A DNA stretch of 64,000 bases from Acidobacteriota bacterium (GCA_016929335.1 JAFGIY010000136.1:43562-107561); one strand, 5' to 3'; positions 10,773 to 19,890 are shown, counted from the stretch's first letter. Translations and numbers: made by a program. The notes: a model not told the origin generated them from the sequence alone.

Positions 10773-10851
10773 AAACCATACATCGCCGCTACGGCTTTTT
10801 AAGCCTGTTGTCGAGTTTTGAGCGTTCAGCGTATCGGCGCGATAGCTTAAG

Positions 10852-10872
10852 CCACTAAACCACGTTTAGTGG
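10852..10872. promoter_or_regulatory. Perfect palindrome, possible operator
   Basis: CCACTAAAC, 3 bases, then GTTTAGTGG is a perfect 9-bp-arm inverted repeat 128 bases before the oxidoreductase start. A regulator is not known. It could equally be a small repeat. Confidence 0.35.
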
Positions 10873-10999
10873 AGAGACAGCCTCTGAAGCCCGCCTCCAC
10901 ATGTGACATGTGAATCCAAAAATCTCAGCAAAAACATAGCCTGTGTCGGTGATTTTTCGTAATATGCCGCATATCGCATAATCATGGGAGGGCCGCATT

Positions 11000-12424
11000 A
11001 TGAGCGCCAGTTCAGCGAAGAGAACAATCATGGAGCCGGCCAGAGAGATCGAGGTCTGCCGGGAAGTGGATGTCGTTGTTGTGGGCGGAGGTCCGGGAGG
11101 AATCGGTTCGGCACTTGCCGCAGCCCGAAGCGGTGCGGACACCATGCTCGTTGAACGGTATGGGCACCTGGGAGGCATGTCTACCGGCGGGCTGGTTACC
11201 ATCATCCCGAACCTGAGTGACATAAGCGGGAAGCAGCAGATCGCCGGCATCTGCCAGGAGATTATCGACAGGCTGGATGCCATGGAAGCCGCGGATTATC
11301 CGAAGAAGAAAGACTGGGGTTCGACAGACGAAAAGCTGGTCAACCATTATATCAATTCAAATCTCGCTTTTTTCTATGTGCGCGATGATCTGAATATCGG
11401 ACGCAAGAGAGTGCTCTATACCGTATTGACGGATCCCGAGATAATGAAGTGTGAACTGAACAGCATGATGGAAGAGGCGGGAGTAAATCTGTATCTGCAT
11501 TCCTGGGGGGTCCGCCCGATCGTTGAAGGGAATTCAGTGAAGGGCATCTTCGTCGAAAACAAATCGGGAAGGCAGGCAATACTGGCGAAGGTGGTAATCG
11601 ATTGTACCGGCGACGGCGACCTCCTGCAGCCGGCCGGCGCGGAATGCGACACAAGAATGAAACCCGGCATGAGAATTTCGGCCTTTGCATTCCCGTTCTG
11701 GATCGGCAATATCAACATGAAAAAGGTTGAGGAATTCCGAGTTGCGCAACCGGAGAAATATGCGGAGTTAATGCAGGAACTCGGACGCCGGGGTGGCGCC
11801 GCCTTTTATCTGAAGGACCTGGTCAAATACCACGACGGGATCGTCTGGTTTCATCCTTTTTTCCCCAGCCTGAATCAAAATGACATTAATGAAATAAACC
11901 GGGTTGAGCTCGAAGGCCGCAGGAAAATGCATCTTTCCTATGACTTCTACCGCAAAAATGTGCCCGGTTTTGAGAATAGCTATATCGCACTCAGTTCTCC
12001 ACAGCTGGGCCTTCAGGGCGGCCAGAGGGTGGTTGGAGAATATGTCTGCACCGAAAGGGACATGGTCTCCGATGAGATATTCGAAGATACCATTGCGGTG
12101 TTCCCCGATAACGATAATGGAGAAATTTCAGCCAGGCATCCCAACGTATGTATCCCCTATCGGGCTCTCGTGCCGAAAAAAATAGACGGGCTGCTGGTTG
12201 CGTGCCGGGCATTCTCGTCGGAATATGGATTTAACGAATATTTCAACCTGATCCCGCATTGCATCGCCATGGGACAGGCAGCCGGCACGGCCGCGGCACT
12301 CGCGGTGAAGGCAAAAATCGATCCCAGGAAGGTCCCCTATAGGACGCTGCAGAAACGCCTGCTTCAACAAGGAGTTATTCTTCCGGAAAAGATTGCCCGG
12401 CAAGCCGGGAATGGACACGCATGA
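11000..12424 (+). CDS. FAD-dependent oxidoreductase (FAD_oxidored family)
   Basis: The 474-residue protein begins with the dinucleotide-binding motif VVVVGGGPGGIGSALAAARSG followed by an acidic strand end (LVERYGHLGG). A second FAD-contact segment, DCTGDGDLLQPAGAE, lies near residue 200. The C-terminus has the family's IPYRALVP and GQAAGTAAALA segments. Such proteins oxidise small hydroxylated or unsaturated compounds, and the substrate is unknown. A strong ribosome site (GGGAGGG) supports the ATG. It stands alone, convergent with the phosphatase gene 11 bases away. Confidence 0.85.
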   Translation: MSASSAKRTIMEPAREIEVCREVDVVVVGGGPGGIGSALAAARSGADTMLVERYGHLGGMSTGGLVTIIPNLSDISGKQQIAGICQEIIDRLDAMEAADYPKKKDWGSTDEKLVNHYINSNLAFFYVRDDLNIGRKRVLYTVLTDPEIMKCELNSMMEEAGVNLYLHSWGVRPIVEGNSVKGIFVENKSGRQAILAKVVIDCTGDGDLLQPAGAECDTRMKPGMRISAFAFPFWIGNINMKKVEEFRVAQPEKYAELMQELGRRGGAAFYLKDLVKYHDGIVWFHPFFPSLNQNDINEINRVELEGRRKMHLSYDFYRKNVPGFENSYIALSSPQLGLQGGQRVVGEYVCTERDMVSDEIFEDTIAVFPDNDNGEISARHPNVCIPYRALVPKKIDGLLVACRAFSSEYGFNEYFNLIPHCIAMGQAAGTAAALAVKAKIDPRKVPYRTLQKRLLQQGVILPEKIARQAGNGHA

Positions 12425-12435
12425 TTCAGCGCGAT

Positions 12436-14505
12436 TTATGATTCCCGGTAGCCGATAACCATCACCGTGATGTCGTCGTGCTGCGGAGTATTCGCGGAGA
12501 AAGCAATAACGGCATCCCGCAGGCGGTTCAGAATTTCCGGGGTGCTTGCCTTGGCATTGGCGCGCAGCAATGCGGTAAGACGATCCATCCCGAATTCTTC
12601 GTCTTCGCTGTTAAGCGCTTCGACCACTCCATCGGTGAATAAGACCAGATGGTCATCCGGCTGAAGCTTGACGCTGCCGGCTTCGTACTTTGCACCGGCA
12701 AAAAGGCCGAGCACCATCCCTCCGTCCGTCAATTCCTTCATCGAGCCATCTCTTCCTACAACAAGCGGCGGATTATGTCCTGCATTGACGTAGGTGCAGT
12801 TGCCGTCGGGCTCAAGGATTCCGAAGAAAAACGTTATGAACCGATTGCCGGTGCCCCGTTGAGTCAGAATTTGATTTACGCCGGAAATCATGGTGGGCAA
12901 CGGAGCTTCAAATCGCGCTTGTGAGGAAAGGACGCCCTGGAATAAGGAAGCCAGCAAAGCCGCCGACATGCCTTTCCCGGCTACGTCTCCAAGGGCAAAG
13001 CCAAAGCGGCCCCTGTCCAATTCGAAATAGTCAAAATAATCGCCGCCGACTTCATTACAGGGAAGGTTCTGACTGACAGCATTGACGAAATCCAACTTTC
13101 TTTCAGGCTGAGGATATAATGACTGCTGAATCTCTCGGGCAATAGCCAGCTGTTCCTCCATCCTTCGCTTATCCTGGGATTCCTTGTACAACCGGGCATT
13201 GTAAATAGCCATCGTCGCTTCCGATGCAAGGGACTCCAGCGCATCCAGCCGCATATTGGAAAATCCGGCGCCGACATTTGAGCTGTCTACATAGAGCGCG
13301 CCGATAATGAAAGCGTTCTGGTTGTTGGACATATCACCGGGATCGTGAACAGTGGAATAGCGGAGAGGAACACAGGAAATGCTGCGCAAACCCAGGCGGC
13401 GCGTAGCGGTATGATCCTCACACTGGTCGTCAAAGTCCAAATCCTTTATGACAACAGGACGTCCGGTCTTTAGAACTTCGTAGGGAACCCGATTACTGGT
13501 CTGAAAACAGGATCCATCCAATGTGCGTTTTTGACTGTTGCGCGCGCAGCGGAAGCTCAGGCTCTCATCTTCTTCCTTAAGCATGATGAAACCTCTTTCG
13601 GCTCCCGTCAGCTCAATTGCGGCATCGAGGACTAAAGCCAGAAGATCATCCAGAACCGGGGTTGAACTGAGCGCCCGGAAAACGGCAAATAACATCCCCA
13701 CTTCCTTGAATCCACGGACCGACAGACTGATTTCGGTCCTGGGACCCGAAATTCCCAGCAGCGAGTGCAGAAGATCGCCCGAATGAAACACAAGGGTGAT
13801 TCCGTGAGGACCGCCAAGCTGAATCCGGTCGCCGTCGGAAAGCCCGGATTCCTCAACGCGAACGTCGTTCAGATATGTTCCCTGCTTGCTTCCGAGATCG
13901 CGCAGCAAGTATTCGCCCTGGCGCACAAGTATTTCGGCATGAGATCGTGAGATCTCCCTTTGGCCTAAAATGAGGTCATTGCCGGAACTGCGGCCTACGG
14001 TAAATCTGGGCGGGGAAATTTTTGCCCAGCATTCTTTCCCCGCTTCATCGAGGTAAAACAGCCGGGCTTGAGTATGCGAAAGCGGTTCCTGTTTGCGTGT
14101 AGAAATCCGGCTTGAACAGTGCTGCAGACTGGTATTCAAAACTCCGGCTGCCAGTGGGGGAAAAAGAATATCCGCAGCGCCCGCATGCCAGGCTTTGAGG
14201 ACAAATCCATCGGCCGGGCTTTCGCAGATGAGTACGACAGGAATCGAAGCGAAGCGTGCGGTCATATCCTCAATTTCACGCACAGTCTTATCATCCGGCG
14301 TTGCCCGAAAATAGAGGACATCGGCTGCCTGAGAGGCAAGCTTTGCGCAGGCATCCGGTAAATCCACGGCTCTGATTATCTTATGGCCCAATCCGCCAAA
14401 ATGGGTCGAGACCAGGGCTTCTTCCGAAGGTTCAAGCCCCGCAAGCAAAATAGAATATGTTTGAGCCATAGCCGGATGCCCGCTTTCAACAAAATTGAGA
14501 CTCAT
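12436..14505 (-). CDS. FHA-GAF-PP2C (SpoIIE/RsbU-type) serine phosphatase
   Basis: The 689-residue cytosolic signalling protein has four parts. Residues about 15-130 form a receiver-like domain without the phospho-accepting Asp (ADVLYFRA). An FHA domain follows (VGRSSGNDLILGQREISRSH, then GSKQGTYLND), then a GAF domain (about 275-430). Last is a PP2C-type phosphatase beginning AREIQQSLYP, with metal Asp residues in NEVGGDYFD, LGDVAGKGM and FTDGVVEA. RsbU-type phosphatases dephosphorylate STAS antagonists to release sigma factors. The STAS gene lies directly upstream on the same strand, but no RsbW-type kinase is present. Confidence 0.9.
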   Translation of the reverse strand: MSLNFVESGHPAMAQTYSILLAGLEPSEEALVSTHFGGLGHKIIRAVDLPDACAKLASQAADVLYFRATPDDKTVREIEDMTARFASIPVVLICESPADGFVLKAWHAGAADILFPPLAAGVLNTSLQHCSSRISTRKQEPLSHTQARLFYLDEAGKECWAKISPPRFTVGRSSGNDLILGQREISRSHAEILVRQGEYLLRDLGSKQGTYLNDVRVEESGLSDGDRIQLGGPHGITLVFHSGDLLHSLLGISGPRTEISLSVRGFKEVGMLFAVFRALSSTPVLDDLLALVLDAAIELTGAERGFIMLKEEDESLSFRCARNSQKRTLDGSCFQTSNRVPYEVLKTGRPVVIKDLDFDDQCEDHTATRRLGLRSISCVPLRYSTVHDPGDMSNNQNAFIIGALYVDSSNVGAGFSNMRLDALESLASEATMAIYNARLYKESQDKRRMEEQLAIAREIQQSLYPQPERKLDFVNAVSQNLPCNEVGGDYFDYFELDRGRFGFALGDVAGKGMSAALLASLFQGVLSSQARFEAPLPTMISGVNQILTQRGTGNRFITFFFGILEPDGNCTYVNAGHNPPLVVGRDGSMKELTDGGMVLGLFAGAKYEAGSVKLQPDDHLVLFTDGVVEALNSEDEEFGMDRLTALLRANAKASTPEILNRLRDAVIAFSANTPQHDDITVMVIGYRES

Positions 14506-14580
14506 CAGCCGCGGATATTTACAGAGGCATCCCGTTTCATCTTATGAACCGGATAATCTCATCCGCAGATACTTCATCCT

Positions 14581-14919
14581 TTATCTGAAACTGTCGAGTG
14601 CCGCCTTCTCGTCGTCATATATATCAAAAACCGTTAACAGCTTGGTGATGGTGAGCAGCTCACGGAGCTTGTTGGTGAGTTTCAAAAGCTTCAGCTTACC
14701 GCCCTTATTGACCGTGGTGGTATATGTGCTGACCAGCTCGCCGACTCCCGCGCTGTCGATATAGGCAACATCGGCAAGGTTCAGGATGATTTTCTTCGCA
14801 CCGTTCTGCAGAACATCACGCACCGTGTTGCGAATAGACATTGTTCCCTCACCCAACGTGATCTTGCCGCTGCAATCCAGTATATGAACATCTCCAATGG
14901 TGCGCACCTCAATCTTCAT
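14581..14919 (-). CDS. STAS-domain anti-sigma factor antagonist
   Basis: The 112-residue protein is a single STAS domain of the SpoIIAA/RsbV class. The phosphorylatable Ser is in YIDSAGVGEL. Partner-switching proteins of this type bind an anti-sigma kinase when unphosphorylated. The start is set by AAGGAGG 6 bases before the ATG at 14919. An upstream in-frame start at 14946 would place the ribosome site inside the gene. It precedes the phosphatase gene by 75 bases, so the pair likely forms one operon with its switch kinase encoded elsewhere. Confidence 0.9.
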   Translation of the reverse strand: MKIEVRTIGDVHILDCSGKITLGEGTMSIRNTVRDVLQNGAKKIILNLADVAYIDSAGVGELVSTYTTTVNKGGKLKLLKLTNKLRELLTITKLLTVFDIYDDEKAALDSFR

Positions 14920-15019
14920 GGCCAACCTCCTTTGGTTGAAGAACACTTAAATAAAATAATTAGACCCTGTTCCGGCGGAAACGGTCCTGAAAATTAAGAT
15001 CTGATCCGATATGGCCATT

Positions 15020-15445
15020 TCAGAATGACGGTTTGGCCTTGAGGACCCCAAGTTGAAGCAGAAGTCCTGTGAAATCGTAAATCCGGATCTCACGCGCTAT
15101 TTTATCGCCTTCAAAGACAAACAGGAATGCACATCGAATTTCAAATTGCTTTCCTGTCGGTGCAAGGCCGCAAAATTCACCCTTCTGGATCCCCGTCATT
15201 CTTACAAACTGTACTGCCCGATTCCCGTCTATCAACAGATGCTCTACCGTGTATTCTACATCGGGGAAGGAAGAAAACCATCCTCTATAGATATTTTCTA
15301 TTGCGATGCATCCTTTGACATTTCCACCGACAGGGCTTTCTACTTCACAATCCTCCGTATGGTCGGCCGTAAGATCGTCTATATCATGGCGATTCCAGAA
15401 TTTATCCCTCCTGGCAAAAAAAGCCGCAATTTCTTCGGGAGACAT
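15020..15445 (-). CDS. SnoaL-like/NTF2-fold protein
   Basis: The 141-residue protein has the cone-shaped NTF2/SnoaL pattern: an N-terminal helix with FWNRHDIDDL, then a sheet ending with IREIRIYDFTGLLLQLG. Relatives are ester cyclases, isomerases or ligand-binding proteins of unknown role. The ATG at 15445 has AGGAG about 9 bases upstream, and a TTG six codons earlier is less likely. It lies 100 bases upstream of the STAS gene and no functional link is evident. Confidence 0.75.
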   Translation of the reverse strand: MSPEEIAAFFARRDKFWNRHDIDDLTADHTEDCEVESPVGGNVKGCIAIENIYRGWFSSFPDVEYTVEHLLIDGNRAVQFVRMTGIQKGEFCGLAPTGKQFEIRCAFLFVFEGDKIAREIRIYDFTGLLLQLGVLKAKPSF

Positions 15446-16063
15446 GCTCCGCTCTCCTTTCAATATGCACCACCTGCTACGGCATTACTGGACATGCAAT
15501 TAGAGGCGCGATGAATCGGGGCGGCTTTTGAACACTCGGGCAATTGCGTATCCACGGCACCCTGTGCGTCTTCCTAATTCAGCGCATTCGCTGCCCTCCC
15601 GGTCTTTCCTTGGTCCGCGGCCCTGTTGAGATATTTCCCTGCCATAGAAACTTATAAAGTATCCAACCTGTGATGGAGCGACTCAAGAGAAAATTTTACG
15701 GTAGAATGCGCCAGGTTCTGCTTGCTCGCTTCAGAAGGATCGCATATTGTCGCCGGCGATCCACTTCGCAGAACCCGCTGCCGGTGAAATCACATATCCT
15801 GTATTTGCAGCGGCCTTTATTTATGCTCTCCGAGCTTCAACCGCCGGCCGATCGCGCATCGGTTCATTCCACTTCAACAATTGGTAAAGGGAATCCGTTT
15901 AGCGTTTTTTAGACTTGATGGGATTGCGCCAATTCAATCCCGGGAATCTGGCAAAATCCGCATCTGTTGAGCACAATAGAAGTCATGATGGCCGTTGCGC
16001 TATAATCCGTTTGTTTCTAATCGAATCAATCAAACAGATTTAGTCCCAGGAGCCGAGTGAGAT
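15446..16063. other. 618-base intergenic region without a convincing gene
   Basis: The stretch separates the divergent SnoaL-like and ferredoxin genes. A TATAAT at 16001-16006, 58 bases before the ferredoxin start, is the best promoter element, though no -35 box fits. An 80-codon Arg-rich frame at 15670-15912 has no ribosome site or recognisable product. The stretch is unusually long for this dense window. Confidence 0.5.
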
Positions 16064-16351
16064 ATGACGGTATATGCCATGCCTAATATCACGACGCCGG
16101 GCAGGCCGGCGATCTTTAATCCGGAAATATGCGACGGGTGCAACACGTGTGTGGAGCGTTGCCCGATGGATGTGTTCATTCCGAATCCCGAAGAGGGCAA
16201 GTGTCCGGTTATCCTGCATCCCGAGGAATGCTGGTACTGCGGCACGTGTGTCAACGATTGCCCGCGTCCCGGCGCCGTCAAATTCAGCTGGCCGCTCAAC
16301 CAGAGAGGCTACTGGAAACGAAAATCAACCGGACAGGTTTTCCGCGCTTAA
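16064..16351 (+). CDS. Two-cluster 4Fe-4S ferredoxin, AprB-like
   Basis: The 95-residue protein has two complete cluster motifs, CDGCNTCVERCP and CWYCGTCVNDCP, each CxxCxxCxxxCP. The second is followed by RPGAVKFSWPL, the arrangement seen at the start of AprB (adenylylsulfate reductase beta subunit), but the AprB C-terminal tail is absent. It is followed by a flavoprotein of the fumarate reductase/AprA class and most likely passes electrons to or from it. No ATP sulfurylase, QmoABC or Dsr gene is present, so APS reduction itself is not supported. Confidence 0.85.
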   Translation: MTVYAMPNITTPGRPAIFNPEICDGCNTCVERCPMDVFIPNPEEGKCPVILHPEECWYCGTCVNDCPRPGAVKFSWPLNQRGYWKRKSTGQVFRA

Positions 16352-16358
16352 GAAAAAC

Positions 16359-16416
16359 GCCACGGATTGCACGGATCAATAATTTTTATAAATCCGTGCA
16401 ATCCGTGGCCTTTTTT
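16359..16416 (+). terminator. Perfect 18-bp-arm hairpin followed by T6 (repeat copy 3)
   Basis: GCCACGGATTGCACGGAT (16359-16376) and its exact complement (16392-16409) flank a 15-base AT-rich loop, and CTTTTTT follows. This is a copy of the CCACGAATT-type repeat and has the form of an intrinsic terminator on the plus strand. It lies between the ferredoxin and flavoprotein genes, which would otherwise form an operon, so it may reduce flavoprotein expression or protect the ferredoxin mRNA end. Confidence 0.75.
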
Positions 16417-16435
16417 AAATTGTAGGAGTCAGACA

Positions 16436-18334
16436 ATGGCTACATTTCATGAATTTGTCGGAAACAAAGGTCACGCACCTGAATGGCCGTATCCGATTCG
16501 CTATGACCAGGAACAGGTAGTTGAGACCGATGTGCTGGTTATCGGCGGGGGGATTGCCGGGTGCTGGGCCGCCATCAGCGCCGCCCGGAACGGCGTGCGG
16601 GTTGCGTTGGTTGAAAAATCGGCCACTATCCGCAGCGGCGCAGGCGGGCCGGGATGCGATCACTGGTGCGACACGGCGGCAAATCCTCTCTCCAAGGTCA
16701 ACCCGGACGAATGGGCTCAAATGCTGACCGACGGATTCGGTGGATATGGAAACGGAATCGGCCGCGAAATTCAATGCCGCGAAAATTACGATACGCTGCT
16801 GGAACTCGAGAAAATGGGCGGCAAGATTAGGGACGCCGAGGACAAATTCAAGGGCGTCGAAGGCCGCGACGATAAAACCAAATTCCTGATCTCTCCCCGC
16901 ATGAATCCATTCCATGACACAAATGTCGTCATCCGTGTGTGGGGAACAACCTTCAAACCGGCATTGAAGAAAGAATGCGAACGCCTGGGCGTCAAAGTTA
17001 TTGACCGGGTCATGGTTACCAGCCTGCTGACGGAAAAAGGGATTCAAGGCGCCGGAGTGGTCGGCGCAACCGGCGTGAACGCCCGGACGGGCGAATTCAT
17101 GATCTTCAAGGCCAAATCAGTCATTCTCTGCTCGTCATCCGGCGGATCCCTCTGGCTTCTCAGCACAGAACTATCCGGTTACAACACCATGTCGCCGCGC
17201 GCCGTGTCCGGCGACGGCATCGCGATGGCATGGCGAGCCGGCGCAGAGTTTGCGCTTATGGAAAGATCCGGAATCATGGGCATTACGCCCGGATTCAAAC
17301 ACCGATGGTATACCGGCGCAGGCGATGCGAGCTACGAGAACGTCATGCTGGTCGATGCCAACGGCAAATCCCTTCCAATCGTTACCGAACCGGGCTGGCG
17401 TCAGAAAAATGTCGATCGCATGGGAATGGGATTTGCGGCAATTCGCGAAAAGGTTCTCAGCGGCGAATATGCCCTGCCGTTCTACGGCGACTTCCCTTCC
17501 ATGCCGGAGATCGAGCGCAAAGTCGTCTGGAACATGCTGCTGGAAGAAGAGAGTACCGGGAAAATTATCGTGGATACCTATTCGGAAGCCGGATTTGATC
17601 CGGCGAAGGATCAGCTTCAGAATTACGCGCTGATCGAGGGATCCAGTCTGCCTCAATGGCGCGAAACCAATGGCGGCGGCCTGGTGATTGACTGGGATTT
17701 GAAGACGACTCTCGACGGACTCTATGCCGCAGGCACGCAGTTGTTTTCTCCGGGCGATCACAGCTTCGCAGCCTCGACCGGAAGATATGCCGGAAGGAAA
17801 GCGGCGGCTTTCGCGCGGCAGGCAGGCGGCGGAGCGGTATCCAGGGATCAAATTTCCATAGAAAAGGCCAGAGTCTATGCCCCTGTAAGGAGAAACGAAG
17901 GAATGGATTGGAAGGAATTGCACGCCGGTATCGCCCGCGTGATGCAATACTACTGCAGCGAATACAAAACCGAGTCTCTTTTTAAAATTGCATTGGATTC
18001 GCTTCAGGAGATCGAGGAGAAATGGGCGCCAACGCTCCATGCCCTGGATCCGCATAAACTCATACGAAGTCTCGAGGACTTGAGCATGCTGACGCATGCC
18101 CGGATCCATTTGTACGCCTCTTTGGCCCGCAAAGCCAGCAGCCCCTTTCTTGGATTCCACAGAATGGATTATCCTCAATCGGATCCGCCGGAGTGGCGTA
18201 AATTTATTACGGTGAAACTGGCGGACGGCAAGGTGCGGGCTGGAGAGCTGCCTCTGGATTACTGGGGTAATCTCAAGGAAAATTATGAAGCGCATAACAA
18301 GGACTACGAAGGCGTATACGATGCGAAAACCTAA
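16436..18334 (+). CDS. FAD-binding flavoprotein of the fumarate reductase/AprA class
   Basis: The 632-residue protein has an N-terminal FAD motif VLVIGGGIAGCWAAISAARNG, an acidic LVEKS, and GAGGPGCDHW. The C-terminal FAD-closing segment GLYAAGTQLFSPGDHSFAAS is followed by a helical domain (about 480-600). Architecture and length match the AprA/SdhA/fumarate reductase group, and the adjacent two-cluster ferredoxin favours the Apr-like subgroup. The ATG at 16436 follows TAGGAG. An upstream in-frame start at 16367 would read through the repeat hairpin and is rejected. Electron donor and substrate are unknown. Confidence 0.85.
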   Translation: MATFHEFVGNKGHAPEWPYPIRYDQEQVVETDVLVIGGGIAGCWAAISAARNGVRVALVEKSATIRSGAGGPGCDHWCDTAANPLSKVNPDEWAQMLTDGFGGYGNGIGREIQCRENYDTLLELEKMGGKIRDAEDKFKGVEGRDDKTKFLISPRMNPFHDTNVVIRVWGTTFKPALKKECERLGVKVIDRVMVTSLLTEKGIQGAGVVGATGVNARTGEFMIFKAKSVILCSSSGGSLWLLSTELSGYNTMSPRAVSGDGIAMAWRAGAEFALMERSGIMGITPGFKHRWYTGAGDASYENVMLVDANGKSLPIVTEPGWRQKNVDRMGMGFAAIREKVLSGEYALPFYGDFPSMPEIERKVVWNMLLEEESTGKIIVDTYSEAGFDPAKDQLQNYALIEGSSLPQWRETNGGGLVIDWDLKTTLDGLYAAGTQLFSPGDHSFAASTGRYAGRKAAAFARQAGGGAVSRDQISIEKARVYAPVRRNEGMDWKELHAGIARVMQYYCSEYKTESLFKIALDSLQEIEEKWAPTLHALDPHKLIRSLEDLSMLTHARIHLYASLARKASSPFLGFHRMDYPQSDPPEWRKFITVKLADGKVRAGELPLDYWGNLKENYEAHNKDYEGVYDAKT

Positions 18335-18375
18335 GATGACGATTGGCAACGTGGAAATGACGGCGGAGGCTCTGC

Positions 18376-18417
18376 AGCCACGAATTGCACCAATTTAAAT
18401 TTGTGAAATGCGTGGCT
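18376..18417. repeat. CCACGAATT-type palindromic hairpin, copy 4
   Basis: AGCCACGAATTGCACCAATT pairs imperfectly with its downstream partner ending CGTGGCT. It lies just beyond the stop codon of the convergent membrane-protein gene (18420) and 41 bases after the flavoprotein stop. Confidence 0.7.
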
Positions 18418-18419
18418 CT

Positions 18420-19445
18420 CTAATCCCGGCCGCTGCCGCTCTTGTATTTGTTCACGACGCCGATGGGCATGATATTGCGGAGCAGGCAGTTCTGAAGCTT
18501 TTGGATTTGCAGGACAATCAATACAGTGATCAGAGGCGGAAGAGATGTGGCAAATATCAAATTCAGAAGCGAAGCATCGGGGCGAGTGAGGTTGCTTAAA
18601 ATTTGAATATAGGCGAAAACCATGCTGAAAGCCGCCACTCCTGCAAGACGCCGGTGCAGTTTTCTGATATCAAAAACTGTGAGTCCGACGAGCACTGATA
18701 CCAGAGAGAACGCAGCCGTCATCCAGAGCACACCGGCATCAATGCCATCAGGATAGAAGGATAGGAGCCCGAATCGTGCCGTGGGGATCAGCACACCCAC
18801 ATGGCAGAGCAGCATCATTAATATTGATGCAGGGCCGCGAGATTTCGGAGCGGCAAGGAATAAGCCATAGAATGTGGACATAATAATCATGGCAATACCT
18901 GGACCAAGTTTGGAAGGGTCTTTTGCACAGACAAGTGAGTAAAAAATGCCCCAGGTTAAGCCCAGCCAGGAGCCATAAAACGCATACCTGCGCAGCGAAT
19001 CAATATCGCGCTTGCGAGTGATCATAAAACCAACAGCCGCGCAGACAGCCATAAAGAGCAAAAGCGAAGGGTGGAAAAACGCATGGATTCGAATCCGGGC
19101 AATTTGTCCCAGGGGTAAAGCAAAAAGAGCCGCGATCGCCAGGAACCGGATCAGCATGCATCTGCGGGATTGCGCGCGCGCCCTTTGAATCTCCTGCGAG
19201 ATCACCGAGACATCGCCAAAGCGCTCCTGCGCAAGTTTCCAGGCATCTTCGGGATTTTGTCCTTCTGCAAGATGGGCTTCGTATGAATCCCGCAGATGGC
19301 ATTCAAATTCCCGTTGCACGGATTCAGCGCCGTCCATGCGGGCGCCGATTTTGGGAAATCGCCGGTTCAGCATCGAAATCCATATTGGTTCGGGCGGAAG
19401 GTGTCGTTCGCAGTATTCCTTTATTGACTCCCCGATATCACGCAT
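18420..19445 (-). CDS. Membrane protein with an N-terminal permease-prefix-like domain
   Basis: Residues 1-90 form a soluble helical region (EFECHLRDSYEAHLAEGQNP, then AWKLAQERFGDVSVISQEI) that matches the prefix domain found in front of many permeases and membrane proteins next to PadR regulators. About eight hydrophobic segments follow. The gene overlaps the PadR regulator by 8 bases, so they are co-transcribed. The prefix is thought to be regulatory. Transport function is not demonstrated, and the protein lacks the FtsX/MacB permease domain. Confidence 0.7.
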   Translation of the reverse strand: MRDIGESIKEYCERHLPPEPIWISMLNRRFPKIGARMDGAESVQREFECHLRDSYEAHLAEGQNPEDAWKLAQERFGDVSVISQEIQRARAQSRRCMLIRFLAIAALFALPLGQIARIRIHAFFHPSLLLFMAVCAAVGFMITRKRDIDSLRRYAFYGSWLGLTWGIFYSLVCAKDPSKLGPGIAMIIMSTFYGLFLAAPKSRGPASILMMLLCHVGVLIPTARFGLLSFYPDGIDAGVLWMTAAFSLVSVLVGLTVFDIRKLHRRLAGVAAFSMVFAYIQILSNLTRPDASLLNLIFATSLPPLITVLIVLQIQKLQNCLLRNIMPIGVVNKYKSGSGRD

Positions 19446-19773
19446 AGGACGCCTCCAGAATGCTCTCGACCGCCTTGGAGTATACGGACCATTCCCTGGT
19501 GTCGGACATCAGTGCACGCTTTCCATCGTCTGTAATGACATAGACGCGTCGCTTTTTGCCGCTTGAGGCTTCCACCCATTCTCCCCGGATAAGCTCTTTC
19601 GCTTCGAGCTTGTGAAGCGCGGGGTATATGGTTCCTTCCTGCCATTCGAAAATGCCGTCGGATAATTCGTTTATCCGCCGGACAATTTCATAGCCATGAG
19701 CTGAACCGGTGTTTAATACCGACAAAATAAGCGTAGTCGTCGTTCCACCAACCAATTCCTTGCGAAACTTCAT
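19438..19773 (-). CDS. PadR-family transcriptional regulator
   Basis: The 111-residue winged-helix protein has the PadR core: LILSVLNTGSAHGYEIVRRI, EGTIYPALHKLEAKELI, then a wing with SGKKRRVYVITDDGKRAL. It is short, with only a small C-terminal helix for dimerisation. PadR proteins usually repress their own operon, and here the overlapping downstream membrane protein is the likely target. The gene is divergent from the TetR gene with a 130-base shared leader. Confidence 0.92.
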   Translation of the reverse strand: MKFRKELVGGTTTTLILSVLNTGSAHGYEIVRRINELSDGIFEWQEGTIYPALHKLEAKELIRGEWVEASSGKKRRVYVITDDGKRALMSDTREWSVYSKAVESILEASYA

Positions 19774-19878
19774 ATCTCCTCCATCGCTGACTGACCTTTT
19801 ACATCGACCATCGAGGTATCTTTCTTTAAGCCATTTTGAATATTTGATGGGTGTCCAAATATTTTTGCTTGATTTTAG

Positions 19879-19890
19879 TCATACGTATGA
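19879..19890. promoter_or_regulatory. 12-bp perfect palindrome in the PadR/TetR divergent leader
   Basis: TCATACGTATGA lies 13 bases before the TetR start codon. A weak TTGCTT (19865-19870) upstream could be a -35 element. The position suits autorepression by the TetR protein, but PadR could also bind here. Confidence 0.4.

Larger units (their letters stand above)
10661..10999. other. Intergenic region between divergent thiD and FAD oxidoreductase
   Basis: The 339 bases carry no gene. They hold the hexamer repeat (10725-10772), a perfect palindrome (10852-10872), a tandem ACATGTG repeat near 10899-10912 and a GGGAGGG ribosome site for the oxidoreductase. A CATAAT -10-like box lies at about 10977, with no good -35 visible. 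Confidence 0.6.

Noticed and set aside
15670..15912. 80-codon plus-strand frame in a long intergenic region
   Set aside because: No ribosome site, Arg-rich composition unlike real neighbours and no recognisable fold.
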